Shown piece by piece: positions 48,675 through 56,307 of a DNA stretch of 64,000 nucleotides (the first letter of the stretch is position 1; the number at the start of each line of letters is the position of its first letter). Source of the stretch: Phaeacidiphilus oryzae TH49 (GTDB taxonomy: Bacteria; Actinomycetota; Actinomycetes; Streptomycetales; Streptomycetaceae); NCBI RefSeq assembly GCF_000744815.1, contig NZ_JQMQ01000004.1, positions 434,001 through 498,000 of the forward strand. The letters run 5' to 3'. Position numbers and translations under genes: made by a program. Under the pieces are notes generated by a model. That model was not told where the DNA came from, made no database searches, and saw only the letters and a list, made by a program, of their open reading frames with translations.

Positions 48675-50507
48675 TCAGGTGGAGCGGGCGGCGATCGCTC
48701 TGAGCTGGTGCAGCCGGAGCCCGATCTGGAGTTGCAGGTCGTTCTCGTGGCGCCAGTCGAGGCCGAGCACCTTGCTCGCCCGGTCCAGCCGCTTGAGCAG
48801 GGTGTTGACGTGGAGGTGGAGTGCCCGGGCGGTGGCCGCCACATTGGCGTGGTGGACGTAGTAGGCGTTGAGGGTCTCCACGAGTTCGGTGCCGCGTCGG
48901 CGGTCGTAGTCGAGGAGGGGGCCGAGGGAGTCGGCGATGAAGCGGTCGAGCTCGTGGACCCGTTCGGGGTCGAAGACCAGGGCGTAGAGGGCGTATCGCC
49001 CGGTGGTGGCCCCCAGGTCGGTGTGGCCGATCGCCCGCATCACGGCCCCGCAGCGGCTGGCTGTGGTGTAGGCGCGTGACCAGTCGTGGTTGGCCACCCG
49101 CTCGCCCACGACGTGGACCGGTTCGCCGAGGGCGCGACGCAGCCGCCGGTGCACCTCGACCACGATTCGGTCGTGGTCGTGGTCCTGGTCCTGCTGGTCG
49201 TGCTCGTGGTCCTGGGCGCAGGGGAGGACCATCGTGGCCCTGCCCAGATGCTCCCCGGCCAGGCCGGCGTGGTCCCGCGCGATGTCGTGGAGATGGCGGG
49301 TGATCTCGGTGGCCGACACCGCGTCGGAGTCGGCGACGAGGACCAGGTCCAGCCGGTCGGCGTCGATGCCGCGGGCCCGGGTGCGGGCCCGCTGCGCCGG
49401 GCTGATCCCGGGGCTGCCGACCATCAGCTCGGTGAGGAGCTCTCCGCTCATCCGCTCGCTGGCCTCGGCGACGGCCCGCTCCTTGAGGATGAGCAGCCCC
49501 ATGATGTGGCTGGCCCGCTCCAGGGTCCGCAGATCCATCTCGCCCGCGGCACCGTCCCCGGAGCCCGCCTCCCGGCTCCACACCAGCGCGCCCAGCCGGC
49601 TGTCGCCCGCCCGGATCGAGGCCACGCTCCGGGCGGTTCCGGTGGCGTCCACCGAGGTCGTGCAGCGGCCCGACCGGGGCGCCCGCCCGACGGCCTCGGC
49701 CAGCTCCGCGTCGGTCGGCGGCCGGCAGGGCCGTGTCGCCGAACCCCGGCGGACCAGCGTGGCGTTGGATCTGTCCAGGAGCGCGACGTTCCCGCCCAGC
49801 TGGTCGGCGAGGAGCTGCGCCACCTCGTCGGGTGCGCCGCCCTCCAGCACCGCGTCGGTCAGCGCCTCGTGGATGGCCTGCGCCCGCTCCAGCACCTCCA
49901 TATGGTCCTCGATCCTGCGGTAGGCGATCCGCAGCTCCCCCAGGGCGTTCCGGCTCGCCTCGTAGAGCCGGGCATTGTCGAGGGCGACCGCGGCGTGATC
50001 GGCGAACGCGGTCAGCAGGGCGATCTCGTCGGCCCGGAAGGAGCGCTCGGAGCGGTCCGCCGCGAACAGGGCGCCCACCGCCTCGCCCCGGATGATCAGT
50101 GGCACGCCGAGGAGGGCGACGAGGGCCTCGGTGTCGACCAGCCGGTCGAAGTCCGCATCGTGGTCGAAGAGGGTGCTGGCGGCGTAGTCGCTCACCCAGT
50201 GCGGGCTCCGGGAGGCCAGCACCCGGCCGCCGAGCCCCGCCTGCGCCGGGATGCCGGCCGCCAGGAAGGTGGCGGAGATGGTGCCCTCCGAGGCCCTGGC
50301 CGTCAGCCGGCCGTCCTCGCCGACCAGGGAGAGATAGGTGAAGTCGGTGCCGATCAGGTCGTGGGCGTGGCGGACGATCGACCGCAGCACCTCGTCGAGT
50401 TCGCCCAGCGCGGTGAGCGACTTGGCGGTCGCGTACAAGGAGGAGAGTTCCCGCTGCCGGCGCGCGAGCGCATACGGCTCCGCCTCGTCGTCGGGGTCGC
50501 CGGCCAC
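48675..50507 (-). CDS. GAF-PucR transcriptional regulator with His/Asp-rich insert
   Basis: 610 residues. Parts in order: linker helix, GAF domain (about 30-190, with ASEGTISATFLAAGIPAQAGLGGRV), a second sensor-like region (about 205-350), a CdaR-type middle domain, and a C-terminal HTH (VETLNAYYVHHANVAATARAL and LHVNTLLKRLDRASKVLG). An unusual insert DHEHDQQDQDHDHD lies in the middle domain. GTG 50507 is chosen because GAGGAGG lies about 9 nt upstream; the longer reading to 50621 crosses the promoter region and inverted repeat. It is divergent from the MHS transporter and probably controls that cluster. Confidence 0.8.
   Translation of the reverse strand: MAGDPDDEAEPYALARRQRELSSLYATAKSLTALGELDEVLRSIVRHAHDLIGTDFTYLSLVGEDGRLTARASEGTISATFLAAGIPAQAGLGGRVLASRSPHWVSDYAASTLFDHDADFDRLVDTEALVALLGVPLIIRGEAVGALFAADRSERSFRADEIALLTAFADHAAVALDNARLYEASRNALGELRIAYRRIEDHMEVLERAQAIHEALTDAVLEGGAPDEVAQLLADQLGGNVALLDRSNATLVRRGSATRPCRPPTDAELAEAVGRAPRSGRCTTSVDATGTARSVASIRAGDSRLGALVWSREAGSGDGAAGEMDLRTLERASHIMGLLILKERAVAEASERMSGELLTELMVGSPGISPAQRARTRARGIDADRLDLVLVADSDAVSATEITRHLHDIARDHAGLAGEHLGRATMVLPCAQDHEHDQQDQDHDHDRIVVEVHRRLRRALGEPVHVVGERVANHDWSRAYTTASRCGAVMRAIGHTDLGATTGRYALYALVFDPERVHELDRFIADSLGPLLDYDRRRGTELVETLNAYYVHHANVAATARALHLHVNTLLKRLDRASKVLGLDWRHENDLQLQIGLRLHQLRAIAARST
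49169..49213 (-). repeat. simple coding repeat (His/Asp/Gln-rich)
   Basis: A hexamer-like stretch built from gtcgtg and gtcctg units encodes DHEHDQQDQDHDHD in the PucR-type regulator. It interrupts a strand-helix boundary of the middle domain and looks like a slippage expansion. Metal binding is conceivable. Confidence 0.65.
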
Positions 50508-50559
50508 GCTGCCATCCCTCCTCGGCTTCGGGTGGGTGAATGGCCCACCGAATCGGTGC

Positions 50560-50582
50560 GAGGTGTGGATGATGTACACCTC
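50560..50582. promoter_or_regulatory. inverted repeat GAGGTGT-N9-ACACCTC in the divergent promoter
   Basis: Perfect 7-bp arms lie in the 144-bp gap between the GAF-PucR regulator and the MHS transporter. An A/T-rich patch (ccttaatataacc, about 50602-50614) next to it may hold a -10 box. A plausible binding site for the regulator. Confidence 0.5.
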
Positions 50583-50651
50583 AATCACGGAGTAACGGCG
50601 CCTTAATATAACCGCCATCACCTGCCTGCGCTATCGACGAAGGCGGCATTC

Positions 50652-52040
50652 ATGGCAACCCCCCTCACCCAACCCGAAGGACAGTCCGGCCGCCTCGCCG
50701 CCGGTCTGCCCGCGCCCCGTTCCCGGGGCTTCCGCAGACTCCTGGCCGCGGGGCTGATCGGAAGCTCGATCGAGTGGTACGACTTCTTCCTCTACGGCAC
50801 CGCGGCCGCACTGGTCTTCCCGCATGTGTTCTTCCCCCACTCCTCGGCACTGACGGGCACCCTCCTCGCCTTAAGCACGTTCTGGGCCGGCTTCGTGGCA
50901 CGTCCGATCGGCGGGGTGCTCGCCGGCCACCTCGGGGACAGATACGGGCGCAAGCCCGTGGTCGTCGGCTGCCTGGCCCTGATGGGGGCCGCCACCTTCC
51001 TGATCGGCTGCCTGCCCAGCGCGGGCGCCGTCGGCGCGCTGGCCCCGACACTGCTGGTGGTGCTGCGCTTCGTGCAGGGGCTCGCCACCGGCGGCCAGTG
51101 GGGCGGCATCGTCCTCCTCCTCACCGAGTCCGCCGGCCCCAAACGCCGGGGATTCGCCGGGACCTTCGGTCAGACCAGCGTCCCGGTGGCAGTGATCATC
51201 TCCAACCTGGTCTTCATGGCCGCCAGCGGTCTGATGTCCGACCACTCGTTCCTCGCCTGGGGCTGGCGCATCCCCTTCCTGTTCAGTGCCGTGATCTTCT
51301 CGGTGGTCCTCTACATCCAGGCCAGGGTGGAGGACACCCCCGAGTTCCGCGAGCTGCGGCGCACCGCGGGCCGGCCGGAACGCGCGGTGGTGCGGGCTCC
51401 GCTGGCGCAGGTCATCCGCAGCAGGTGGGGGACCGTCCTGCTCGGCTGCGGTCTCCTCTCGGCCACCAACAGCCTCTTCTACGTCAGCATCTCGGGCCTC
51501 CTCAGCTACGCCACCGACTCCCTCGGGGTGAAGCGCGACCCCCTCCTCGCGATCGTCCTCCTCAGCTCGGTGGCGATGCTGGTGACCATCCCGTGGTCGG
51601 GGCACATCTCGGACCGGGTGGGGCGCAGGCCGCTGATCCTGATCGGCGGACTGGGCGTCGCCGTCTGGGCCTTCCCCTACTTCTGGCTCGTCGGCACCGC
51701 GTCACTGCCGCTGATCTTCGTGGCCGTGGTGGTGGGCTTCGTGTTCCAGTGCCTGACCTACGGGCCCATCGCCAGCTTCCTCGGGGAGCTCTTCGCCCCC
51801 GGCATCCGGTACTCGGGCGCCTCGATGGCCTACCAGCTCTCCGCCGTGGTGGTCAGTGGCGGCACACCGTTCCTGATGACCGCGCTCATCGCGGGGACCG
51901 GCAGCACCATGCCGGTGGCGGCCTACATCCTGCTGATGGGGCTGATCACCTTCGCCAGCGCCTGGTTCCTGCCCGAGACCAACCCGGCAGAGGTCCGCAG
52001 CGACCCGCAGATGATCCCTGGTACGCAGCTCTACGGCTGA
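50652..52040 (+). CDS. MHS-family metabolite:H+ symporter (MFS), with a TTA codon
   Basis: A 462-residue, 12-helix transporter. GSSIEWYDFFLYGTAAALVF is the hallmark start of the metabolite:H+ symporter family (KgtP, ProP, ShiA, PcaK-like), with HLGDRYGRKPVVV as motif A. Codon 74 (50871-50873) is TTA, which in Streptomyces needs the bldA tRNA and delays expression to late growth. It is the only TTA codon I noticed in the window. It heads a unit with the tannase-like and acyl-CoA ligase genes, suggesting uptake of an organic or aromatic acid. Confidence 0.87.
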   Translation: MATPLTQPEGQSGRLAAGLPAPRSRGFRRLLAAGLIGSSIEWYDFFLYGTAAALVFPHVFFPHSSALTGTLLALSTFWAGFVARPIGGVLAGHLGDRYGRKPVVVGCLALMGAATFLIGCLPSAGAVGALAPTLLVVLRFVQGLATGGQWGGIVLLLTESAGPKRRGFAGTFGQTSVPVAVIISNLVFMAASGLMSDHSFLAWGWRIPFLFSAVIFSVVLYIQARVEDTPEFRELRRTAGRPERAVVRAPLAQVIRSRWGTVLLGCGLLSATNSLFYVSISGLLSYATDSLGVKRDPLLAIVLLSSVAMLVTIPWSGHISDRVGRRPLILIGGLGVAVWAFPYFWLVGTASLPLIFVAVVVGFVFQCLTYGPIASFLGELFAPGIRYSGASMAYQLSAVVVSGGTPFLMTALIAGTGSTMPVAAYILLMGLITFASAWFLPETNPAEVRSDPQMIPGTQLYG

Positions 52041-52077
52041 GCGGTCCGCACCCACGAGATTCGGAGAAGAGGCCAGC

Positions 52078-53781
52078 ATGGACAGAACATCGGCCCGATA
52101 CGCCGGGACGCGTCGGCTCGCCGTGCTGGCGACCGTGCTGCTGCTGGCGGGGGCACCGGGCGCGCTGGGCGGCACCCGGGCGTCCGCGGCGTCCGCGGCG
52201 ACCGCGGCGACCGCGCCCGCCGCCGGCGCCGCGGCACCGGCCGCGGACTGCGGCGACCTGAACGGCCTGGAGATCCCGGCCTCGGTGATGAGCCTGCCGA
52301 CCAGCGGCGGCCGCGTCGAGTCGGCCTCGGCCGTGACCGGCGTCGTCAGCGGCAGGACGATCCGGTACTGCCAGATCGACGCCGCCCTCCTCCCCGTCGA
52401 CCGGTCCGCGCCCGACATCAGGATGCGAGTCGACGTGCCCGACGCCTGGAACGGCAAGGCGCTGATGTTCGGCGGCGGTGGCTTCGACGGAACCGTCCCC
52501 GACCTGACGGAGAACGTGCCGTTCGGCCCCACCGACGAGCCGGCGCCGCTGGCCCGGGGGTACGCCACCTTCGCGAGCGACTCCGGCCATCAGCAGAGCC
52601 CGACCGCGCCCCCGTCCCTGGACGGGTCGTTCGGGGCGAACGACGAGGCGCTGATGAACTTCGCGGCCGGGGACGCGCTCAAGAAGACCCGCGACGCGAG
52701 CCTCTTCCTCATCCGGCGCGCCTACGGCAGGCAGCCCACCGAGGTCTACTTCGCGGGCGGCTCGACGGGCGGGCGGGAGGCCCTCGTGGTCGCCCAGCGG
52801 TGGCCCACCGCCTTCAACGGCGTGATCGCCGCCTACCCGGCCTGGAACAACCTCAGCGAGGTGCTGGACCTGGGGCATCTGGCGCAGGTCCTGTCCCGCC
52901 CGGACGCCTTCCCCGGACCGCAGAAGCAGACGCTCCTCTACGACAGCGTCATCAAGGCCTGCGACGGCCTCGACGGCATCCGGGACGGGGTGGTCTCGAA
53001 CCCGGGCGGCTGCCGTTTCGACCCCCGCACCCTTCGCTGCCCGGGCGGCACCGACGCCGGGCCGACCTGCCTGTCGGACCCTCAGATCGCGGCGGTCACC
53101 GCGATGTCCACCCCGTTCCGCTGGCCCTACCGGATCGCCAGCGGTGAGACCGGGTACCCGGGCTTCCCTTTCCTCTCGGGCGCCGACATGCGGACCCCGT
53201 TCCTCGGCTTCGGCACCACCGCGCCGGCCGATCCGATGCCCGTGACCAGCGGCTACGGGATGCAGTACTGGGACCAGTGGGTGAAGTACTTCCTCACCCG
53301 CGACCCCGGCCAGGACTCGCTGCTGGTGGACCCCGCCCACCCCGGGAAGTGGCTCGACCGGATCAGCCGCCTGTCCACCATCGAGGACCGCAACGAGGCC
53401 GATCTCGCCCCCTTCGCCCGCGCGGGGGGCAAGCTGATCCTGCTGCACGGCGCCGCCGACGAACTGGTCTCGCCGTACTCCACGAGCGACTACTACAACC
53501 GGGTGCGCGGCCTCCTGGGTCCCTCGGCGACCCGCGGGTTCCTGCGGTACTACCTGGTGCCCGGGGCGAACCACGCGGACTACGGCACGCCCGCGTTCGC
53601 GGCGAGCTGGGACTCGCTCTCGGCGCTCGAGCGCTGGGTGGAGCAGGGGCAGCCGCCCGCCGACCCGGTGGTGGCCGACTCCGCCCACCACCGCACCCGT
53701 CCGCTCTGCGCCTACCCGGACTGGCCCCGGTACCGGGCCGGCGACCCGGACAGCGCCGCCAGCTTCCGGTGCGCCCGCTGA
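52078..53781 (+). CDS. secreted tannase/feruloyl esterase family enzyme
   Basis: A 567-residue protein with an N-terminal signal peptide (LAVLATVLLLAGAPGALG), then an Ala-rich segment. The catalytic Ser (about 228) is in FAGGSTGGREA, the Asp in HGAADELVSPYS (about 460) and the His in GANHADYG (about 499). Eight cysteines, including CDGLDGIRDGVVSNPGGC, fit the disulfides of this alpha/beta-hydrolase family, which includes tannases, feruloyl esterases and MHETase. It would release aromatic acids from plant esters outside the cell. It lies 37 bp after the symporter. Confidence 0.88.
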   Translation: MDRTSARYAGTRRLAVLATVLLLAGAPGALGGTRASAASAATAATAPAAGAAAPAADCGDLNGLEIPASVMSLPTSGGRVESASAVTGVVSGRTIRYCQIDAALLPVDRSAPDIRMRVDVPDAWNGKALMFGGGGFDGTVPDLTENVPFGPTDEPAPLARGYATFASDSGHQQSPTAPPSLDGSFGANDEALMNFAAGDALKKTRDASLFLIRRAYGRQPTEVYFAGGSTGGREALVVAQRWPTAFNGVIAAYPAWNNLSEVLDLGHLAQVLSRPDAFPGPQKQTLLYDSVIKACDGLDGIRDGVVSNPGGCRFDPRTLRCPGGTDAGPTCLSDPQIAAVTAMSTPFRWPYRIASGETGYPGFPFLSGADMRTPFLGFGTTAPADPMPVTSGYGMQYWDQWVKYFLTRDPGQDSLLVDPAHPGKWLDRISRLSTIEDRNEADLAPFARAGGKLILLHGAADELVSPYSTSDYYNRVRGLLGPSATRGFLRYYLVPGANHADYGTPAFAASWDSLSALERWVEQGQPPADPVVADSAHHRTRPLCAYPDWPRYRAGDPDSAASFRCAR

Positions 53782-53866
53782 CCTACGGGACCCGTCCGAC
53801 CTCCTTGTCCACGCTGTTCCCGCCGGCGGGCCCGCCGGCACATCCGAGAGAGTAGGTGCCCCCCGG

Positions 53867-55501
53867 GTGCTGGGCTTGATGCAAGACCGTCCGCTGTCCC
53901 TGCCGCACGTCTTCCGCCGGGCCGAACGCTACTTCGGGCACAAGTCCGTGGTGTCCGGCCGCCTCGACGGGGAGGTGACGATGACCTGGGCCGAGGTGTG
54001 CGCGCGGGTACGGCGGCTGGCCGCCGCCCTCGACGAGCTGGGCGTACCGGCCGGGGCCCGGGTGGGGACCTTCGCGTGGAACAGCCACCGCCATGTCGAG
54101 CTGTATCTGGCGGTGCCCTGCACCGGGCGGGTGCTCCACACCGTCAACCACCGGCTCTTCGGCGAGCAGATCAGCTATATCGTCAACGACGCCGAGGACG
54201 ACGTCCTGTTCGTCGACCGCACCATCCTGCCCGTGGTCTGGCCCCTGATCGGCACCTTCGCCACCGTGCGCGCCGTGGTGGTGATGGACGACGGGGGCGA
54301 GGCCGAAGTCCCCGAGGACGACCGGATCGTCGACTACGAGGACCTCATCGCCCGGGCCGGGGAGGCCGGGGACACCGGGCGGGAGTTCGCGGTCGACGAC
54401 GAGAACACCGCGGCGGCCCTCTGCTACACCTCCGGCACCACGGGGGACCCGAAGGGCGTCCTCTACAGCCACCGGGCCGTGGTGCTGCACGCCGCCCTGC
54501 TGCTGATGGTCGACACCTTCGGCATCGGCGAACGCGATGTGATCATGCCGATCGTGCCCATGTTCCACGTCAACGCCTGGGGCCTGCCCTATGCCGCCAT
54601 GCTCTGCGGGGCCGACCTGGTGCTCCCCGGGCCGGGGACGGCGCCGGCCCGGCTGGCCGCTCTGCTCTCCCGCCACCGGGTCACCTTCGGGGCCGCGGTG
54701 GCCACCGTCTGGCGTGCGCTGCTGCCCCACCTCGACCGGCACGACCTGTCCGCCGTACGGCAGATCGTGTCCGGCGGAGGCGCGGTCGACGAGGCGCTCA
54801 CCCGTGCCTACCAGGACGCCATCGGGGTGCCGCTGACCAACGCGTGGGGGATGACCGAGACCAGCCCGGTGGTCACCACCTCGCGGATCGGCACGGCGCA
54901 GGACGGCCGCACCCGCGAGGAGCAGCGGGCCCTCCTCGGCACGCCGGGCCCGGCGGTGCCGCTCACCGAGGTCCGGATCGTCGGGGAGGACGGGCGCGAG
55001 GCCCCCTGGGACGGCAGGGCCCGCGGGGAGCTGGAGGTCAGCGGCCCGACCATCGCCGCCCGGTACTTCGGCGGGCGTCCCGCGGCGGAGGCCTTCACCG
55101 CGGACGGATGGCTGCGCACCGGCGATGTGGCGACGATCGACCGGTACGGCTACCTGCGCATCGTGGACCGCTCCAAGGACCTGGTGAAGTCGGGGGGCGA
55201 ATGGATCTCCTCGGTCGAGTTGGAGAACGCCATCATGGACCACCCCGATGTCGCCGAGGCCGCCGTGATCGGGGTCGCCGACGCCCGATGGGGCGAGCGG
55301 CCGGTGGCCTGCGTCGTCCTCCGCCCGGGGGCGGAGCTCACCGCCGAGGCGGTCCGCGGTCACCTCCGCTCCCGGGTGGCCTCCTGGTGGCTGCCGGACC
55401 GGGTGGACTTCCTGGACGAGATCCCCAAGACCGCCACCGGGAAGTTCTCCAAGCAGCGGCTCCGGTCCCGGTACGCGGCCGACGGTCCTGCCGGCAGCTG
55501 A
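53867..55501 (+). CDS. acyl-CoA synthetase / AMP-dependent ligase
   Basis: A 544-residue ANL-superfamily enzyme. The P-loop YTSGTTGDPKG is at about 186-196. LTNAWGMTETSPV, GWLRTGDVATIDRYGY, KDLVKSGGEWISSVELE and the catalytic Lys in KTATGKFSK near the C-terminus follow. It makes an acyl- or aryl-CoA through an acyl-AMP. The sequence is close to the medium/long-chain fatty-acid ligase group, but the context (symporter, aromatic esterase) fits an aromatic acid equally well. GTG 53867 or ATG 53879 could start it; neither has a strong ribosome site. Confidence 0.88.
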   Translation: MLGLMQDRPLSLPHVFRRAERYFGHKSVVSGRLDGEVTMTWAEVCARVRRLAAALDELGVPAGARVGTFAWNSHRHVELYLAVPCTGRVLHTVNHRLFGEQISYIVNDAEDDVLFVDRTILPVVWPLIGTFATVRAVVVMDDGGEAEVPEDDRIVDYEDLIARAGEAGDTGREFAVDDENTAAALCYTSGTTGDPKGVLYSHRAVVLHAALLLMVDTFGIGERDVIMPIVPMFHVNAWGLPYAAMLCGADLVLPGPGTAPARLAALLSRHRVTFGAAVATVWRALLPHLDRHDLSAVRQIVSGGGAVDEALTRAYQDAIGVPLTNAWGMTETSPVVTTSRIGTAQDGRTREEQRALLGTPGPAVPLTEVRIVGEDGREAPWDGRARGELEVSGPTIAARYFGGRPAAEAFTADGWLRTGDVATIDRYGYLRIVDRSKDLVKSGGEWISSVELENAIMDHPDVAEAAVIGVADARWGERPVACVVLRPGAELTAEAVRGHLRSRVASWWLPDRVDFLDEIPKTATGKFSKQRLRSRYAADGPAGS

Positions 55502-55523
55502 CGGCAGGCTTCCCGGGCCCGCC

Positions 55524-55631
55524 TTAGTGCTGTCCGCCCGTGGAGTGGATCACCTGGCCGGTGATCCAGCTGCCGCGCGGGCCGGCCAGGAAGGAGACCG
55601 CGTCGGCGACGTCCTGCGGCCGGCCGACTCT
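55524..55631 (-). pseudogene. C-terminal remnant of a short-chain dehydrogenase
   Basis: Thirty-five codons read [20 protein letters not shown] and [15 protein letters not shown], the usual C-terminal end of classical SDR enzymes. The Rossmann part, the YxxxK site and a start are absent, and the sequence upstream is unrelated. It is a truncated relic. Confidence 0.75.
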
Positions 55632-55786
55632 CCGACTTCTCGGGGGAGCCCACGCCCCCGTGTACCGGGAGGTCTCCGACCTCTCCCCGAGCACGGTCGC
55701 TGCCGTCTGGCCCTCCTCGGCGCTGGAGCGGGCGGTGGCCGCCTCCGTCCCGTCCGCGGTCGGCTGAGCGGCGTCTCGGCGGGCCA

Positions 55787-55819
55787 TTGAACAGTCCAGG
55801 CTAATAAACCTATTATTAG
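55787..55819 (+). promoter_or_regulatory. promoter with embedded AT-rich operator for the MarR operon
   Basis: TTGAAC (55787-55792), an 18-bp spacer and TATTAT (55811-55816) resemble a housekeeping promoter. A perfect inverted repeat CTAATAA-ACCTA-TTATTAG (55801-55819) overlaps the -10 box. Transcription would start near 55823-55825, at the GTG itself, so the mRNA is probably leaderless. MarR-family self-repression is likely. Confidence 0.75.
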
Positions 55820-55824
55820 TAGCC

Positions 55825-56307
55825 GTGGTGGTAGAGAACACGGCAAGCAGCGGCCGCCTCGGCGGCGTGGACGGGCAGGACGGCGGGGGGACCCGGCGGC
55901 TCGCCGCCGACCTGCGGCTGGCGGTCGGCCGGGTGACCCGGCGGTTGCGTCAGAGGCACGCGGTCGGCGACCTCTCGCTCTCCGAGGTCTCGGTGCTGGC
56001 CCGGCTGGCCGCCGACGGCCCGGATTCCCCCAGCACCCTCGCCGAGCGGGAGCGGGTCCGGCCGCAGGCGATGACCGGCACCCTGGGCGGACTGGAACAG
56101 CGCGGCCTCGTCAGCCGAGGTCCGGACGCCGCCGACGGCCGCCGCAGCATCGTGGCGATCACCGCGGAGGGGCGGGCGATCCTCGCCGAACGCCGCTCGG
56201 AGTCGGAGGACCGGCTGGCGGCCGTCCTCCAGGAGTTCAGCCCGCAGGAGCGCGCCGCCCTGGGCGCGGCGCTGCCACTGCTCGACCGATTGGCGGCCCG
56301 GCTGTGA
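55825..56307 (+). CDS. MarR-family transcriptional regulator
   Basis: A 160-residue winged-helix protein: [40 protein letters not shown] as recognition helix, [20 protein letters not shown] as wing, and C-terminal dimer helices. The start GTG lies where transcription is expected to begin, with no ribosome site. The stop overlaps the start of the MFS gene (GTGA). It probably represses itself and the exporter until a drug or phenolic ligand binds. Confidence 0.88.
   Translation: MVVENTASSGRLGGVDGQDGGGTRRLAADLRLAVGRVTRRLRQRHAVGDLSLSEVSVLARLAADGPDSPSTLAERERVRPQAMTGTLGGLEQRGLVSRGPDAADGRRSIVAITAEGRAILAERRSESEDRLAAVLQEFSPQERAALGAALPLLDRLAARL

Noticed and set aside
49169-49213. Possible CRISPR-like repeat
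   Set aside because: The units are 6 bp and coding, without spacers.
55540-55790. Small plus-strand coding frames between the acyl-CoA ligase and the MarR gene
   Set aside because: They are antisense to the SDR remnant and lack a ribosome site or known domain.
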